NCBI RefSeq assembly: GCF_958295425.1
Contig: NC_081135.1
Coordinates: 24,119,613-24,183,612 of the forward strand
Source: Solea solea
Lineage: Eukaryota > Chordata > Actinopteri > Pleuronectiformes > Soleidae
DNA: 64,000 bases
Reading direction: 5' to 3'
Shown here: positions 50,601-62,300 of the stretch, piece by piece
Position numbering within the stretch: position 1 is the first letter of the stretch
How the letters are laid out: each line of letters opens with the position of its first letter
Position numbers and translations under genes: made by a program
The notes under the pieces: generated by a model
What the model was told of the DNA's origin: nothing
Seen by the model: only the letters and a program-made list of their open reading frames with translations
The model's database searches: none

Positions 50601-53600
50601 GTAGCAAACTAAAGCAGTTAGAGAAAAGAAAAATCACAAACATGGGGGGAAACCAAGAGTCTGCAAAACTTTTCTAGCTGCTGGGCAGCAATTCTAGGCA
50701 TTGATCTGCTGTGCTGCCACCTTTTCTTATTGAGAGGGAAAGAGAACAATGGTGACTGAATCTTTTTGACTTTTTTTTCTATCGCAAAAGACGTTCTTCA
50801 TGGGCGAGATGAAGAACATAATACAATACACTTGAGTAATATCATGCACAAGACTGGCTTTTCACTGCTTTTCATAAAGTCCAGCTCAACTAAAACATTT
50901 TTGTTTGGCGTACATTAACATGGATGGTTGACCTTCACGGTGCAGAATAATGTATGTATAGACTTTGAAACAAGAAGCTGATTTACATATTCAACTGCTG
51001 AAGGAAACTGAATTTAAGGCATGCAGGTTTATGTGCAGAATTTGATGACACAACTTGTTTGAATGCCAGTCCAATATTCAGCTTAGTGGGATGTAAAAAA
51101 CTTAAAATTTTACCAAGATATGGACTTGGAGTAGCAGACATCAGCAATTTAACTTGTAAAAAGACACATATTTCTTTAGCTGCTCAATAAGAAAAACAGT
51201 GTAGATGCTATTTTAAAATTAAAAATAATAATAATGATAATAATAATAATAATAATTAAAAAAACAACTTAAGAGACAAATGACTGTGTTTTAAAATGTG
51301 TATCATAGCATTCTGTCAGAACAAAATATCAGATACATGAAGAAACACTATGTCATAGGAGAAAAAAAGAGAGAGAGGTTAAAGTGTTTATTCAGTTAAT
51401 CCTCATGCAATCCATCATGTTTATTTTGTGACTCCAGGTTAGAAACACTGTGTTTTCCAAAGTTTTTTTTATTTCTTATTCTGTTTTGAACAGGAGTCTG
51501 GAATTGACGTGGCAAGTTTGGACTAACCTTGGGGTGTATGCCTAAATGCATGCTGGGTAGCCACTATTGATTGTTGACTTTGGTTTTCAAAAATGGTTAC
51601 CTTCTCCAAGAGGACAAACAAATGTTTGACAGGGTGAGACAGGCAGAGAAGCAGCGAGAGAAATGGAGAGAAGGTCATGAGTAAATTATTTCTCCATGGA
51701 TGAAAGGCAGCTATAATTTGTTTACAATTGATGTGCATTGTCACAATATTAAATCTAACCATCCATATCTGCGCGCACAGAAAAACAGATATGCCAATGC
51801 TGATTCTGAATATTAGGAAACTTGGATTAGGTGAATTAGGTGAAAATTGGATTTGGGAAAATCCAATTTTTTTATGGTATTTTCACCTCTATTTCCTCTG
51901 TTACTGCGAGAATATACCTGTTGCAAAAGGATTTTGTTTTTGTGGACTGACGTGAGCAATAATCTCTTATTGAAACATTTGATCAACAAGTGATCAAAAC
52001 CAGATGAGAAAGTTAAGAAGTCAATTTCTGAGGTGTGTGGACATGTTTGAAGTCACTATTAGTGTAGCAATGTAATTTATACAACAAATCGGTTAGATCT
52101 GCCATTGAATTCTTCTAAACGCTACACGTTAAGCCCTCACAGCATTTATGGACACACAGTCATGGATCAGAGGATTACTTTTTGACAAATATTGCTCCCC
52201 ACTGTCACTGTAAACAGTCCGTTGTGTTTGGCTCTTTTGTTTATAGCACCACTGTGATAAAACATGTACCATATATAACACTAGGGCGACAAAGAGGACC
52301 AATAAAACTCCTCTAAATTGAACTGCACCAAACTTGTTATAAATGTCAAATTAAAAGCACCACCTCGTATCTTTAATGTGCCTCTCTGTCTGACAGTCTG
52401 TTGTGCCTTTATCCCCTCTTTGGACTTACAAATCTCCATTTTTCTCAACGCTTTGAGCGTGTGTGCTCTGACAGAATGTCAGGCAATTAAACAGTCATGG
52501 CTCATTGAGCTGGAGGTGGGCCCACTCCTCCAGGCTCCTTTATAGGCAACAGAAGAAATGAATCCACTCCCCTTCCTGTGCACGGACTAGAAGTTCTTAT
52601 CAAAGACACTTTTAACTACTGTCAACATTCACGAGGCCGAGGCAGTGTCACTATCATGGGTAATTATCCTGTGTTAGTATGTAAGCGAGGACAGTGTGTG
52701 GGTCAACAAAGACAAGCTCTCACAGAGAACACAGTCCCATCCCTGTTGGGGGGGTGACCGCACACGTGCTTTGACATTAATGAGGGCAATAAGGCAGCAG
52801 CTCTAGACAAAACTAACACCTTTACTAATAGCCTCGTGAACAGAACAGAACAGAGATATGGGAATAAAAAAGCTTAAGGTAAAAGCACAGTCCCTCTGTT
52901 ACTTCATTTGTGTGATAACAAGCCGCTAAAGAGCTGCTTCTGGTCAAACCCTGTGTTTGAAACGAGAAGTGATCAAACTTCCCGGTCACAGCATCTCACA
53001 TGCCTGTGTTCACAATATTGAACAAAATACTTGTTCAACACTCAGAATCCATTTGAAATGATAACTAGCAACCTAATGAGGCACCACAGTGGATGCAGGC
53101 AAGGACAGAGATTCATAGATAGCAATAGCAATTTTTTCTTTCTTTTTTTATTCTTGATTCAATAGTCATTTACCACATTGGTCTGGTTTCCTGCCACTGA
53201 ACTCCTGCCTTACAGGTATATTGGTGCTGAAGAACCACTGAGATACAAGGAGAAGTTACAAGTTACAAGTTGCAAGATACAATATGTGACACCTGCGATG
53301 AGATTCAGAACATGGCTAATGAATGGACCTAGGAAAAATCCAGTTTTTTTTTTTTTTTTAAAGCTCAGAAACGATGAAGGGTAAAATAACATGTAGACCA
53401 GTAGTGAATTTCTGCATGCCTACAAGCACTCATGTGAGAAGATGAAGAGAATCTGTAAAGGGCACAGACACACTGTTAACAGAGTCCTTTATAGGCAGCC
53501 TTGCATCGATCTAACATTAGTGTCACGCAGCAATGATAGCCACGGGAAGAAAGGACAAACATTTGCATCACTATTTTCAGATTTTTATATTAATGTCGTT

Positions 53601-56600
53601 ACAATAAACCTAGCAGTGCTTTCAAAATATTGTCTAAGAAAGTTAGGACACTTATTTACTCACAAAAGACATGAATTAAAACTAAATGTAATTTTAGATT
53701 TCTGTCATTTGAACTTTTATTTAACAGACAAACTTAAATTGAAATGGATGCCGACAACACAGAGACTTCACCTGACTCTCTGAATCTTTTCACAGTATTA
53801 TGAACTCTACATGGTTGTTCTTCTTCTTTGTAATCAAGCACTGATAATTATTGTCTTTGAACCGACTCGCAAAGAGTTGGATTTCGACAAAAATCATCTT
53901 CTTCCTGACTTTCATAGTCTTACCTGCTAATTGTGGATAATTGTGCATGGCCTTTTCACTCTTGCAAACATTAAATGTAGTGACATGTAAACATCTTACA
54001 AAAACAACGCATGCATTAGGTTGTGACTGAAAGCATCTGTCGGTGTAGAGAAGGCGTAGGAAGTGGGTGGATCTAGTTCCAGCTGGAGACAACCGCAGTC
54101 AGGCCCCGGCCTCAACCAATTAAAAACAAAATGTATACACACGTATGATTGAAGTAACCCTGGTACAGTCATTAACATGCGGCTCCTGATAACACCATAC
54201 TGCCTTTTTTTTATATAATTAGCTGCTATGACCTTAATGTTAATGATGACCACATCCTGCTGCAGGCTTTCGTTTAACTGACCGAAGCAAACATCTGACT
54301 TGCTGAAGAGTGATGATGCAGATCGTATACAAAAAGAGGCCACTATCAAAATTGATAAACTATAAAGGTGCAGCCTTTGTTCTCTTGTCTTTCACAGTAT
54401 GTTGGCATTAATGGAAATTTCTTTGACAACATTATCGCATGTGATGTACTGTAACTACCTCAGCACTCTACTGTACTGTTGCCATGTCCATATTCTGCAA
54501 GATCTAGAATAGCACCTGTCTGCAGTGTGATGACAAGTAGAGGCTTCGATCTCTGCTGCTGTACTGCAACAGAAAATCATTTTATTTTTTCACAAGATAT
54601 GATTGTATAGATAAAACCAGGGCAACCCATGCATTTTCAGTTCAGGTTTCTGTGCGCCCTGGCCACACTTTTGCATGCTAATGTTTGACTTCAATCAAGA
54701 TAATCCACCGTTAGCTGAACAACTTTTGTTTTAGTAAAGACCTGTTACTGCAACTGTTCCAGTAATTACAACATGATCGCCAGGTTCACACTGTTATATC
54801 ACTCATACAACAGTTATATTCTTTTCATACTGTTATCGTTCTTACAGGTGTTTTGAACCCATTATATTACCACAAAGTGAATGACATAGGATAATGGTGC
54901 GAATTGGGTAACAAGGTGGCGCAGAGGCTCGCAAGGGCCTGTCTGTCTGTGTGGAGTTTGCAGATCCCCCCCCCCCCCATTGTGTGTGTGCGTGGGTTCT
55001 GTTCTATCTGGGTACTCCTGCTTCCTACCACAACCTTTCACCCCATGTCAGCTGGGATTGCTCCAGCTCCCCCGTGATCCTCAAGTCACAGAAAAAAGAC
55101 TTGAATTAATCTTTTTTTAAGTCGTGTCGGACACTTTCAGCTGCTGTTATAAACTGTAAGGGTGATGTTATCAATAGGAAATAGGAAACAGATTCTGGTC
55201 ATGGACTGTAAAGGATTTCTGAGATAATGAGAATTGCTCATGATTGCTAATCATGACCTCTTAAAAAGTCTTGGTTCAGTTGACTTAAACACAACGTGTG
55301 TTGCTGTATTATCATGTTACATAAAACCAGAAAGAGGAACAGCAGAGAAGAACAAAGGCATATTGTGGTTAACCACACAAGCACCATGACACTGTTGTGT
55401 TAATTATTTCATGACTAGACAGTCAGCCTCATCACTGGTAATTATCACCAACTTGTACTGTATGTGAAATTAGTGCTGACTGTGATCAACACCACCTGCG
55501 ATTCATCACCTGTTTCTTTTTTTGGTGGCTTTTTTTTCACTTTCTTGTCACATTCACCAAACTTTGAGCTCACATTTTTGCACCTGCTCTTTTCAGTGAA
55601 ACACTCTGATAAACCCGGCATACCAAGGTTCTGGAGCTTTTAGTAGTCTATTCCCTTCAAAGCTGCAGTGACAGAGACTGGACGCCTAAAGCAGGTAAGA
55701 GTTATGGTGAGTTGGAATCAAGTCCCTGTCTCTGTGCTCCATTTTGTAGGATAGGCTGAAAGCCCAGTTATTACTGAATACTCTGGAGCCCTCACATAAT
55801 TGTGCCATTAGAGCAAATGCAGGCTGCGACGCTCTGTCACCAGCCCCTCTCTGCAAGCTCTGACTACACAGGTCGATCCGTCAGCTTCTTCCAGGAGCTG
55901 GTTTATTAGCAATGGCAATGAAGATCTTGGACTGGAATATGACTAGAATAAATATGGCAGTTGAGCAGCGTTAGTGTTGGATCCCCGAAGAGGAATCCTC
56001 ACTAGCATTCTCCATTTGGAGTTTGCAGTTTGACTGTAAAATACCAAGTTTAACAGCTGATAGAAGCCATAATACACCACATCGGCCGTTATTGTTTAAA
56101 CATAATTCCCTCTTCCAGAAATACTATATAAAACAAAGGAACACAATAGTTCAAGCGAAAAAAAAAGAGAAAATAAATGAGTATAAAATTATGAACCTTA
56201 CACTTTGTTGCATCGCATTCCAAACAATCCTCTGGTTTGCAGCAGCAGAAAGGCAGGGAAACAGACATGTTTTATTAATTCAGTGTAGGTGGAAGAGACC
56301 ACTGATGGACATGCAAAGCTAAAAAGACAACTGCTCTATGTGAAACATCAGAAATCCGCTAATGAAGTGGACTGTGTAAAAATATAATTAGCATAAAAAA
56401 GAAAATAACTAATTTATTGTGGGACGCCAAGAGCCGGATGTGAAGAAAAGCTGCTGCTTTTCTAATTATTTATTCATTAAGCAAACTAAAAGAACACACT
56501 AGGACAATGGAATAAGCATGTTTTAAGGACTGTTGGAGAGACATTTGTTATTTATCAAGAGTCAGTAATTAAAAAAAGTATTTCAAAGGTTTGCGATACA

Positions 56601-58148
56601 GTATAGCTCTGAATACCAACATATAGAAAGCTTGAAAAGCTTCACTTTGAAAGGGGGCTAGAGGGGAGAGAAGAAGGGCACGGTGGCTGTGTAAAGGTAA
56701 TCCATGATGAGAACTGTCTCTCACCTGAATTGGACTGTCAGCTCCACGTTAACCTTTACCCTGATGCAGCATTTTAGGTTTCAAGGTTGTTTGAGATGGA
56801 AATCTGTGTATCAGGATCCAATCCAACAAACATGCAACTAATCTGACAGCAAATAAAAGGTGCGCTTCATAGCAATTGATATGGTCAGCATCACCCAATC
56901 TATCTACTGTATCGCCTTTCATCCCCCTCTTTTCTGTCCGTCTAAGTACACAGGGATGAGAAGGACACTGAATGCATCACACCACACTGTCCACTGCCCT
57001 CTTGGGGGTAAAGCTGTTGATTCGTTAACAAACACAAATCAATAGAGGGGTCTGTGTGGAGGATGAGTACAAAGAATTAATTTCCGGCTCCAGGGGCTTA
57101 TGTTGCCAAATCACCAGCTTTAATCAACAGTGTCAAGTCAGAGAGACGAATCATGTTTACTCTAAGGCAGTGTCTTGCCTGAAAATAGCAGCATGTGCTC
57201 TGTCTCCTTACCAGTCTGTCTAGGCTTGTGCCAGCTGCAGTGGTAGGCCGCTCCTCTGGACTGTACGGCCTGAAGCGGGCGTTGAACACATCCGAAACAC
57301 CACGGGTAGACCTAGTCATTCCTGCGGGTTTTGGCTGACCACAACCTTGAAAAACCTGCAATTACAAAAACATGGGCACCCAGTTGTCAGGGGTTTGAAT
57401 TACTTTGGATGCGGAAAATAGGGACAACATGCTGTTTTGTTAAGGTCCTGTGATGCTTTCACCCCACATTACCAACGTGACAGTACTCTACGTCAAGTTG
57501 AGGTAATCATGTTGAGAGGTGACTCGACGAGGAGCTGTGACCAATGCTATTTAAGATGATGGAGTTTAGTTTTTACAGGGTTTTGGGAAAACACCACATA
57601 TACTTAAACCATAAACAAAACTGCATCTGTTGCATGGGAAAGCCAACAGAGCATTTAGCGTTGAATGAAAACTGACATTTGAAACTGTGTGGGCAGGAAA
57701 AAAAAAAACTTCACAACCACCTACAATTTTTTTTCCTCGCTGAGTCCAATTTTGTGGGCAAAGAAAAATGCAGTAAAACACAGGAAACACATTAAATACT
57801 GTTAGTTGAACTAAGATTTTCTGACCAAACTGAAACATATAATTCAAATATAAGACCTATACTTGGACATAATTAGAATGTGTTCTACTGCACACCTTAG
57901 ACACAGCCTCGTGTGGCTTACAGCGAGTTCCCTCTTAGTCACTATTTCATTTGTGGGAAGTTTGATTTCAGCAATCTGTCTGAGGTGTTATTTTTGGAAT
58001 TCAACTAATTGACATACCCTGTAGGAGACCTGGGCACTGTTGTCTTGCATATTCATAATGGCCTCGGATATCTTGACATCAATGGGCTCCATGACAGATT
58101 CAATGTTGAAAGGTCCCTCCAGCCTCTGTGCCACCAGCAGCAGGGCAT
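35691..58148 (-). CDS. gpc6: Glypican-6, C-terminal half (last five coding exons; partial)
   Basis: GPI-anchored heparan-sulphate proteoglycan of the cell surface, a co-receptor for growth factors and Wnt/Hedgehog signals. Exons in transcript order: 58148-58018, 57355-57212, 37518-37382, 36605-36430 and 35896-35691. Splice sites are GT-AG and the frame is continuous to TAA (35691-35693), about 264 residues matching the last half of the 555-aa human protein. Landmarks: [30 protein letters not shown]; a furin-like [24 protein letters not shown]; the near-identical [20 protein letters not shown]; the Ser-Gly repeat SGSGSGSGC for glycosaminoglycan attachment; and a C-terminal hydrophobic segment ([14 protein letters not shown]) serving as the GPI signal. 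GPC4 is the nearest relative, but the residues and the dct linkage favour GPC6. Upstream exons are not in the window, so the intron before 58148 exceeds 5.8 kb. Teleost a/b paralogue unresolved. Confidence 0.95.
35897..37381 (-). other. gpc6 last two introns and intervening exon region
   Basis: The introns are 35897-36429 and 36606-37381. Both are AT-rich with C-rich tracts near 36175-36230; no repeat family or nested gene was recognised. The acceptor before 36605 (AATGGAAAG) has a poor pyrimidine tract, but the reading frame requires it. Confidence 0.6.
39405..39545. repeat. AT-rich trinucleotide microsatellite, self-complementary
   Basis: Blocks of (TAA)n and (ATT)n alternate (TAATAATAA..., then ATTATTATT..., then again), so the tract can fold back on itself. 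Confidence 0.95.
43687..43731. repeat. 20-bp hairpin, one mismatch
   Basis: TTTACTCATTTCCAGGGATA (43687-43706), a 5-nt loop, then TATCTCTGGAAATGAGTAAA (43712-43731). The stem has one G-T type mismatch. Both the short stem and tiny loop are unlike a microRNA precursor. Confidence 0.85.
44034..44130 (-). mobile_element. tRNA-derived SINE fragment
   Basis: Read on the minus strand it gives TTAAGAGGGAAGCAATTGGG, CTTGTAATGTGAAGGTTGCA and then TTGTTCAATCCC, matching the tRNA-like head of fish SINEs with a B-box-like GTTCAATCC. It is degraded and the body is missing. Confidence 0.55.
47850..48250. mobile_element. Fragment of a common teleost dispersed repeat
   Basis: The phrases GGTTCTCAGTCATCCAAGTC, TTGAAGATGTTTCACCTCTC and CTTCTCCAGTTCTGAC are ones I recognise from memory as high-copy in teleosts, possibly a Penelope-like retroelement end. 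It includes the perfect 14-bp hairpin GATGGTGATGTTAA / TTAACATCACCATC (48009-48022 and 48028-48041). The class assignment is uncertain. Confidence 0.5.
49471..49950 (+). mobile_element. Nested repeats: two partial GGATAAAGCGGTAG-type copies around a tRNA-SINE
   Basis: Copy A (49471-49661) has CCAAAAAACATGCAATATGG and GTCCAGGGTGTAAG and ends CCCTCATGTGG. A tRNA-derived SINE follows (about 49662-49833), with an A-box-like GACCGAGTGGAAAG, TTGTAACCGGGGGGTTGCC and a B-box-like GGTTGAGTCCC. Then copy B (about 49836-49950) repeats ACTGGCGATCTGTCCAGGGT and ends AGGATAAAGCGGTAGAAGA. A third copy lies at 50150-50398. Confidence 0.65.
50150..50398 (+). mobile_element. Dispersed teleost repeat ending in GGATGGATGGAT
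   Basis: Contains TGGAGTTCATATGTTCTCCC, GGGTTTTCTCCGGGTTCTCC, CCAAAAACATGCAATATGGG and AGGATAAAGCGGTAGGAAAT, then TGGATGGATGG. This is a very common fish repeat layout, closely matching the two partial copies at 49471-49950. Confidence 0.75.
51843..51870. repeat. Perfect 12-bp hairpin
   Basis: AAAATTGGATTT, a 4-nt loop GGGA, then AAATCCAATTTT, within the long gpc6 intron. Confidence 0.85.
54905..55105 (+). mobile_element. Decayed copy of the same teleost repeat family
   Basis: Starts AACAAGGTGGCGCAGAGGCT, then GTGTGGAGTTTGCAGATCC, a run of 14 C, GGGTACTCCTGCTTCCTACC and CCCCATGTCAGCTGGGATTG, in the family order seen at 50150-50398. It is truncated before the GGATGG tail. Confidence 0.65.
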
Positions 58149-59272
58149 CTGTAAAAACAGTGGTAAAGAGGTGCTGTGTTGGGAGGCAGAGTGGGTGCAG
58201 AGAGACATATTCAGAGAGGAAAACAAACCCTCTGCATACGAAAATAACGCAACACAGTTCAAGTGAAGTGATGTTTGATTCACACATTTACTGTAGAGAA
58301 CACAGCATTACACAAGGCACATTTCATTTACTCATGGCTACACTCTGTTTGGGATTTTTTGTCATACTCTTGAGGACTTTACAAACTTTAGTTTTGCTTA
58401 AATGTTAAAATTCTATATTGACCAAATTTGTACTGAGTGAATGAGTGATTGTATAAAATATTGACCAGCATTGGCTACATATATAGATGCATTTTTCTCT
58501 CTATTGATTAAAAATATTTGTGTTTTGGGCTGTTGGTTGTATAGAACAAAAGAGAAATAACAAATACTGTGGAGGTATAGTGACTGTGTCTTGGATTGTA
58601 ATCATTACTCACTACACTACTAGTATTATCAAATACCTCCACATTCACATCATAATCAAAGTCATTACCCAAGTCAATAAAATGAGGTTGCACAGTAGTA
58701 ATGAATAATTCTGATGAGCCATAGATTTGATAAGACATTTCAAAGCTAAGCACTGACTTGCATCTGCGGTGAGCAATGAAGACTAAAAGGTCATGGAATC
58801 ATTAAAATCAATTTGTGGACACCCGCAATCACTTTGTATAATACTATTTGATATTTACTGTGATGATTCAAACTCAAGCTCATAGGCAAAGTGTCAAAGT
58901 GCACGAAACCCCACAGGGTGTGCGTTAATGGGCCTATGTCTCTGTAACGGAGGTTCTGCGTTTGAATGCAGTGGCACAGGGATTTGAACGTCACCAAACC
59001 ACCAGCTCATAACTGTGCAAGTTTCAGACCTGGAGCCAGCACTTAGACGGTCTGTGAGGAGAGGTTTCTCCATCCACAGACCTCCCAGGATAGGACCTCA
59101 CCAGCAGCCCGTCATAATGACTACAATTACCTCCTGACTAAATTAGGTCATCCCATCATTTTGAAGATTACAGAAACAATGGCATGCTTGTGAGTGTCCG
59201 AACTGTGGAAAATACCTTATTTTTTAATAATATGGCTGCTGCTTCCATAAACTACAAGATAAATGGTGTCTG

Positions 59273-59311
<39 letters not shown>

Positions 59312-62300
59312 GTCTATATATATATAGACATTGAAGTACATATATAGATATTAAAGTGCACAAGATATTAATATAAAACTATAATACTTGAACGTTGTGA
59401 ATGATAGCCAAACATTTAAAGAATAAATAGGAAAGAAATACTGAACAGGAAAAAAAAAATGTTACATAGAATAAAATAAAATAAATGCACTCCAGTTCTA
59501 TAACAGCCGACCTAATCCAAATTTTGAGATCACTAATGGCAGAGAAAAAGAGCCGAGAAACATTAGCTCCTCTCTGGCTCCATTTCCTGTCCAATTATGT
59601 TTAAGTCTGAGCCTTTGAAGAGCTCTTCTGTTTGTTTACACTGTGGACTGCAAATAGCCTGTGATGTACCCTGAGATTTTAATATCGGCTACAGACTACC
59701 GTATGTCAGTGCCAAATGTTTTTCTACACAAGCTGTTCAATCACACCACTCTGCTGCCGTGTGGTGAAGTGCAGATGACCCATCAGAGAAGGCAGTCGCT
59801 AATTATCCATTACAATTGATGCTGATGGCTTTTCCTTGTGATTTCTTGATACTGAACTGCAATCAAGGCTGGAGATTGTATCTCTGTCTTATATTTCCCC
59901 CCAAAATGATTTGAAAGTGGCATTGTCATATTTAATCTAATTATAATGTAAATTTATTCCGCTGCCTCAGGTATGTCTGCTTATTTTTTTTTTTTTTTTC
60001 AACAAACACACATACAACAAAGTCAAATTCAAGCATAAGCTTAAAAGTTGTCAAGTGGAAATACTGAAAATTTAGGTCAAAGAAACCAAGTGGGAACAAC
60101 TTGTATTTCACAAAAAAAGAAAAGACGAGTGCCTCCAGCATCAGAGGCGATGGCAATCTTTCCCAACAATGGTGACTTATCTGCAACTTATCAGATGGGC
60201 TTGACAAAAAGAGGGAGCCTTATACTAACACGGGGAAAGCAAAGAAACCGCAGGAAGAGAGAGACAGAAGGGGGAGAGAGAAGAAAGCAGAAGAATGACA
60301 CGTGGTCCTGACTGATTTGAAAGATGTCGGGTTCGGGTTTTGCCCTCGAGGAAGAGAGGGCTCCTGCGCCACATGTGAAAACTTCTACCTACATGGAGAA
60401 TTAATGACTCTCATTTATGAAGAGTGCACAAAGTCCAGTCCGCAGCGGCCTGGCTGCTTCTCTGAGCCAAATTTTCCCTGCGCTGCTTTCTGCAGCACTG
60501 TTAGGCCAGTGGGCAGCCAGAGGACATCTTGTTATCATCACGACACAGCCATGCAAATAGACACATCTTTCCCTATTCTGGGCTGATACTGTGCCTTAGT
60601 GGATACAGACATATACTGTAAAACTGAGAGGCACCCATGCTGTGAAAACCCATTGTGAGCCAGTTTTGTTCCATTGTGTAGGTTAATGTTTCAGTTTGTG
60701 ATGTGAGACATGCTTATTTGTGCTGTCTCGTATACAAAAAAAAAAAAAAATATCTGTGAAGGTAATATTACTCCGGGCTCTGCCTCTTTATCGAGATTGA
60801 TGTCCTCTTAAATTCAGGCTATGTCAGCCAGCAGCAAGCCTCCAGCAGACAAGGACAAATAAGGAAAGTGAAAAAGGCCATCTATGGCTCTTTGCCTGTG
60901 AAGAGCTCCATGGGATGAAAAATGGCTGTAGTGTAATTTGGATTCTGTAAAGCACAGCTCATCTGTGGTTCAACCAACTAATGGTGCTGTATGAATTGGT
61001 ATGAACGTGGAGAGGAAGAACAAAATGCCAACGCATGTTGTCATCTGATAAAAAAAAAACTCAAAGAAGTTCATTATACATTAGAACACATCAGCACAAA
61101 TGCTTTCCCACAGGACTATAAAGAACTAGTCTTTTTCTTCTTCTTCAAAATAATAATCTCTGTTCTCTTGATATAAACTCTCATATGACAACTCTAGACT
61201 AACTGATAATATATGTCAACCTTACTTTTAGGTCAGCCATAGAAAAATTAGAATATTTTTCAAGTGTACCCCCCTTGAAAATAATTCAAGGACCATATAC
61301 AGTAGCACCACTATGTGTTTAACATTTCTGCTTCACTTTTTAAAAATGAATATTTACAGAATCCTCAAAGGATATATATCCTACAGATGTCGGTGGTTTC
61401 TTGACTTGTTTATTAAATCTCCTGAAATGTTTTATATGCTTTACTCAATATCACTACCGCTATCTACACTAGTGAATAAAACAAATATTGATATAGCAAA
61501 TATTATTATTATTATTCATATGTGTTGCCATTTAACTACATACCATTGTAACAATAACAATAAACCATTATTCAGTTCTTTAGCATTTGCACTGTGCATC
61601 TTTGTTACGAGCAGCACACCAACCCGTAAACCATCCGCACTGGAGCAGCACTGGCACTGTGGCTGCAGTGGAACTTAATCTGATAATGAGCCATTCAAAA
61701 GCACAGTTTCATTAATGTCTTGTCGTTTCAAAGAAATCAACATCACAGTTCGCACTTTGTCAAAGCCACATTTTCCACGGTACATCGCCACCACTAACCA
61801 CAGACCGCATCAGCCGCCAAACGGCTCACAGCAGAGACAATAATAAGCCTCAGTGCTCATAAACACACCGGAGAGAATCATTTCTCTCTCCTCACTAAGG
61901 TCCCCCCCCCCCTCTTTCTGCCAAATTAATATTTGCACAGGTGGGAAGAAAATCTCTGATTAGAGCTGCTCAACCATGTCTCTGTGTAAGTGGGAGTGAT
62001 TAGAGAAGCGGGGATCTATAAAACTAAATGGAAATTAATATTTTAGCTACAGATGCTTTTGCGCATTAAACAAAGTGAGGACACATTGTTCAACCATTGC
62101 AGCTCTGTCAAAGGAGCACAGTGTTTTCTTTTGATATTTTATATAATGTATGAGGGTTATTAATCATATTCTTGAGCAAAATAAGTCATCTTTTTTGTAA
62201 TTAGTTTGAAGGTAAACTGTTTTTGGATCAATCTTGAACATATTTTTCCACACTCACAGAACTTTGGCCTCTACACTAAAGGAAAGAGAAGTAAGAGGTT

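Larger units (their letters stand above)
37519..57211 (-). other. 19.7-kb intron of gpc6
   Basis: Long intron with no nested coding gene recognised. It contains a CA run (about 37707-37726), an AT trinucleotide microsatellite (39405-39545), SINE-like remnants (44034-44130, 49471-49950, 50150-50398 and 54905-55105), another fish repeat (47850-48250) and several short hairpins. Open frames longer than 60 codons lack any recognisable domain. Confidence 0.6.
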
